Assembly: GCA_020346965.1 (NCBI GenBank)
Contig: CP070793.1
Location: forward strand, 217,756-225,598
Direction of reading: 5' to 3'
Origin: Chloroflexota bacterium
Lineage (GTDB): Bacteria; Chloroflexota; Dehalococcoidia; GIF9; AB-539-J10
DNA: 7,843 bases
The position numbers were made by a program, and so were the translations under genes. Positions 6,248 through 7,843 of the stretch are shown piece by piece. The notes beneath the pieces were generated by a model, which saw nothing but the letters and a program-made list of their open reading frames with translations, had not been told where the DNA came from and ran no database searches. How positions within the stretch are numbered: the stretch's first letter is position 1; every line of letters begins with the position of its first letter.

Positions 6248-6276
6248 TTGACACCTCTCATCTTTAGTAATAATAT
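6248..6276 (+). promoter_or_regulatory. Near-consensus promoter of the alpha/beta hydrolase gene
   Basis: TTGACA (6248-6253), a 17-bp spacer and TAATAT (6271-6276) match the sigma70 consensus at 6/6 and 4/6 positions. Transcription would start near 6283, only about 10 nt before the ATG at 6293. This supports that start against an upstream in-frame ATG at 6227. A plausible but weaker opposing promoter overlaps the same -10 region. Confidence 0.7.
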
Positions 6277-6297
6277 CTTATCAAATAAGGACATGAA
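6270..6297 (-). promoter_or_regulatory. Possible overlapping promoter for the pyruvate-kinase-like/acyl-CoA ligase operon
   Basis: On the minus strand, TATTAT (6275-6270) is a 5/6 -10 box. The best -35 at 16 bp is TTCATG (6297-6292), only 3/6. It would start near 6263, about 23 nt before the ATG at 6240. Its -10 box shares five bases with the -10 box of the plus-strand promoter, so the two could not be occupied at once. The weak -35 means an activator may be required, or the call may be wrong. Confidence 0.35.
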
Positions 6298-6988
6298 GCT
6301 CATTTTTATACATGGTTCAGGTGGTTGCGGAGATATCTGGCGCTATCAAACCGAGTACTTCCCAGGTAGCCATGCCGTCAACTTGCCCGGACACCCTCAA
6401 GGTCAAGCCCTTGAGAGTGTAGAGGAATGTGTTGACTGGCTCAGGAAATATATCCAGTCAGAAGGATATGAAGGTATAGTATTGGCCGGACACTCCTTCG
6501 GCGGGGCCATAGCCCTGATGTATGCCCTCAGATACCCTCAGGAACTCAGAGGAGTTATCATCGTAGGCAGCGGAGCCAGGCTTAGAGTTCACCCCATGTT
6601 TTTGGCTCCCCTTGAAGAAGCTATTAAGGGCAATACCCAGAAGTGGCACGAATTTGTCCAGGAGATGTATCGCTCAACGCCGGAAAATTATAAGGCGGAA
6701 ATCGTGGAAAAACAGAAAGCTATTGGTCCTACCGTCATGCTCAACGACTTCCTATGCTGCAATAAATTCGACATCATGGACAGAGTTCACGAAATAAAGG
6801 TGCCGACACTTATCATATGTGGCGAATTGGATGTAATGACGCCGGTAAAATTCGCCAATTACCTGGGTGACAAGATCACCGATTCTAGAGTGATGGTTGT
6901 TCCACAATCCGGTCACTTCGTTTTTGCCGAGAAACCAGAGGCCGTCAATAAAGCCATAGAGGATTTTCTCAAGGTGGTATCCTCCTAA
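6293..6988 (+). CDS. Alpha/beta hydrolase (MhpC/BioH-like serine esterase or thioesterase fold)
   Basis: This 231-residue cytoplasmic protein has a complete catalytic set. IHGSGG (residues 6-11) supplies the oxyanion hole, GHSFGG (66-71) carries the nucleophile Ser68 on its elbow, GELDVMTP (177-184) gives Asp180, and SGHFVF (206-211) gives His208. A cap region lies between about 97 and 165. The family covers esterases, carboxylester and C-C bond hydrolases, and thioesterases, and the substrate cannot be named. The ATG at 6293 was chosen because the protein then begins directly with the first beta strand (MKLIFIHG). A 22-codon upstream extension to 6227 would contain the promoter at 6248-6276. 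Only AAGG 2 nt before the ATG resembles a Shine-Dalgarno, on a leader of about 10 nt. It is divergent from the acyl-CoA ligase operon, with 52 bp between. A link to acyl-CoA or ester metabolism is only inference. Confidence 0.92.
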   Translation: MKLIFIHGSGGCGDIWRYQTEYFPGSHAVNLPGHPQGQALESVEECVDWLRKYIQSEGYEGIVLAGHSFGGAIALMYALRYPQELRGVIIVGSGARLRVHPMFLAPLEEAIKGNTQKWHEFVQEMYRSTPENYKAEIVEKQKAIGPTVMLNDFLCCNKFDIMDRVHEIKVPTLIICGELDVMTPVKFANYLGDKITDSRVMVVPQSGHFVFAEKPEAVNKAIEDFLKVVSS

Positions 6989-7142
6989 ATCTCCTTCATC
7001 CTGGCAGTAGAACCTGGCGTGCAAGCAGTTTCCAAATTCTCCAGTCTAGGGAACTTTCAGAGATGGTCAGCAATTTACTCGAAACTTGTGCTAAACTTTT
7101 TTACTGATATAGCCACTGAGAATTGGATGTGAGGTCAGGCCG
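6989..7142. other. 154-bp gap between hydrolase and FAD-oxidase genes
   Basis: Both flanking genes point right. No convincing terminator hairpin follows the hydrolase stop. A weak promoter-like pair (TTGTGC at 7086-7091, TATAGC at 7108-7113) precedes the oxidase gene, but it is too poor to call. The Shine-Dalgarno of the oxidase gene is at 7131-7135. Confidence 0.4.
7131..7135 (+). promoter_or_regulatory. Shine-Dalgarno of the FAD-binding oxidase gene
   Basis: GAGGT lies 7 nt before the ATG at 7143, the standard spacing. This supports the start of a gene that has no stop inside the window. Confidence 0.65.
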
Positions 7143-7843
7143 ATGAAAATCAACACATACATGTCCCCGGGAGGTATCTTGCCCCACGGCTTCATAGAGC
7201 GGATGAGGAGGATTGTCGGGAAAGAGCACTTCTCACAAAAGGAAGATGACCTCATTTCCTACAGTCTGGACTACTGGTTGTACGGCATATTCCTTTCTCA
7301 GAAGGGTGAATTGCCAGCGCTTCCTTCTGCCGTCATCTCCCCAGCCTCCACCGCCCAGATACAGGAAATAGTCGAATGCGCCAGACACTATAAAGTGCCT
7401 ATCACGCCCTTTGGTGGGGGCTCTGGCGTGCTTGGTGGAGCAATTCCTATGAATGGAAGCGCTATCCTGAACCTGCAAAGGATGAACAAGTTCCTGAATC
7501 TGGACGAACTCTCACTTGTGGCCGAGTCCGAAGCAGGCATAATAGGTGCAAATCTGGAACTTGAACTGAACAGCCGTGGATATTCAGCAGGCAATATCCC
7601 CCAATCGCTTTACTGCTCTACCCTGGGTGGCTGGATTTCCACTCGGGCAGCCGGGCAGTTCTCCACCAAATATGGAAAAATCGAGGATATGGTGCTGGGT
7701 ATGGAGGTTGTGTTGTCTGATGGCAATCTGCTGAATATCAAACCTGTTCCCAGAAGGTCGGTTGGGCCCTCGCTGAAAGACATTTTTCTGGGGTGCGAAG
7801 GCACACTCGGTATCGTGACCAGGGCAACTATTTCGGTTCACCC
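7143..7843 (+). CDS. FAD-binding oxidase, AGPS/GlcD-like (3' end outside window)
   Basis: The frame from the ATG at 7143 stays open for 233 complete codons to the window edge. It carries the PCMH-type FAD-binding domain: residues 60-85 form the first strand region (LPSAVISPASTAQIQEIV), and PFGGGSGVLGGA (89-100) is the FAD pyrophosphate loop. STLGGWISTRAAGQFSTKYG (159-178), EDMVLGMEVVLSDG (181-194) and IFLGCEGTLGIVTRATI (214-230) complete the binding site. The STLGGWISTRAAG and GCEGTLG blocks are closest to alkyldihydroxyacetonephosphate synthase-like proteins, with glycolate oxidase/D-lactate dehydrogenase subunits (GlcD) as the alternative. The substrate domain that would separate them is off the window. 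No signal peptide is present, so it is probably cytoplasmic or peripherally attached. It is preceded by a good GAGGT site. A role in ether-lipid synthesis or 2-hydroxyacid oxidation is only possible, not shown. Confidence 0.92.
   Translation, partial: MKINTYMSPGGILPHGFIERMRRIVGKEHFSQKEDDLISYSLDYWLYGIFLSQKGELPALPSAVISPASTAQIQEIVECARHYKVPITPFGGGSGVLGGAIPMNGSAILNLQRMNKFLNLDELSLVAESEAGIIGANLELELNSRGYSAGNIPQSLYCSTLGGWISTRAAGQFSTKYGKIEDMVLGMEVVLSDGNLLNIKPVPRRSVGPSLKDIFLGCEGTLGIVTRATISVH

Noticed and set aside
6227..6292. N-terminal extension of the alpha/beta hydrolase from the ATG at 6227
   Set aside because: It would place the near-consensus promoter inside the coding sequence and overlap the opposite gene. 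Hydrolases of this type begin near MKLIFIHG.
7060..7105. Possible terminator (AGCA/TGCT arms followed by a run of T)
   Set aside because: The stem is only 4 bp with a bulge, and it sits just before the next gene's start region, too weak to call.
7233..7841. Several minus-strand open frames at the right end
   Set aside because: They are antisense to the FAD-binding oxidase frame, whose motifs are unmistakable. None has a domain or ribosome binding site.

Overview
The window looks like a stretch of chromosome from an uncultured bacterium, probably an anaerobe. Base composition is moderate, genes are closely packed, Shine-Dalgarno sites are good and promoters are sigma70-like. The two-subunit ADP-forming acyl-CoA ligase, the free-standing pyruvate-kinase-C-like protein and the AGPS-like FAD oxidase fit sediment or subsurface lineages such as Dehalococcoidia (Chloroflexota). 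That taxonomic guess rests on gene content alone and is weak. No rRNA, tRNA, CRISPR array, transposase or phage gene was seen.

Left half (1-3309, minus strand). A complete membrane-anchored amidohydrolase gene (855-2024) lies downstream of a class I SAM methyltransferase gene (2512-3309). A second amidohydrolase copy begins at 209 and runs off the left edge. The two copies belong to a tandem duplication with a period of about 1.8 kb: positions 1-801 match 1816-2607. The left unit still carries a decayed 3' tail of the methyltransferase (688-801). Within the duplicated DNA, a 97-bp non-coding core (428-524, matching 2234-2330) is identical, while the amidohydrolase coding part is only about 86% identical. 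That core holds a good minus-strand promoter (TTGACT, 17 bp, TAAAAT) that would drive each amidohydrolase copy from a leader of about 200 nt.

Middle (3392-6240, minus strand). Three genes lie in one direction. In transcription order they are a stand-alone pyruvate kinase C-terminal-like protein (6240-5677), the ATP-grasp beta subunit (5555-4893) and the CoA-binding alpha subunit (4810-3392, TTG start) of an ADP-forming acetate/acyl-CoA ligase. The two subunits together would interconvert acyl-CoA + ADP + Pi and acid + CoA + ATP, giving substrate-level ATP. The methyltransferase follows after an 82-bp gap and may be read through.

Right part (6241-7843, plus strand). A 52-bp divergent intergenic region separates the pyruvate-kinase-like gene from an alpha/beta hydrolase gene (6293-6988). 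It contains a near-perfect promoter (TTGACA, 17 bp, TAATAT). A second gene begins at 7143 and runs off the right edge. It encodes the FAD-binding half of an oxidase of the alkyldihydroxyacetonephosphate synthase / glycolate oxidase GlcD type.

No complete new multi-gene defence or mobile system was found. The most unusual signal is the tandem amidohydrolase duplication whose promoter block is better conserved than its coding sequence.
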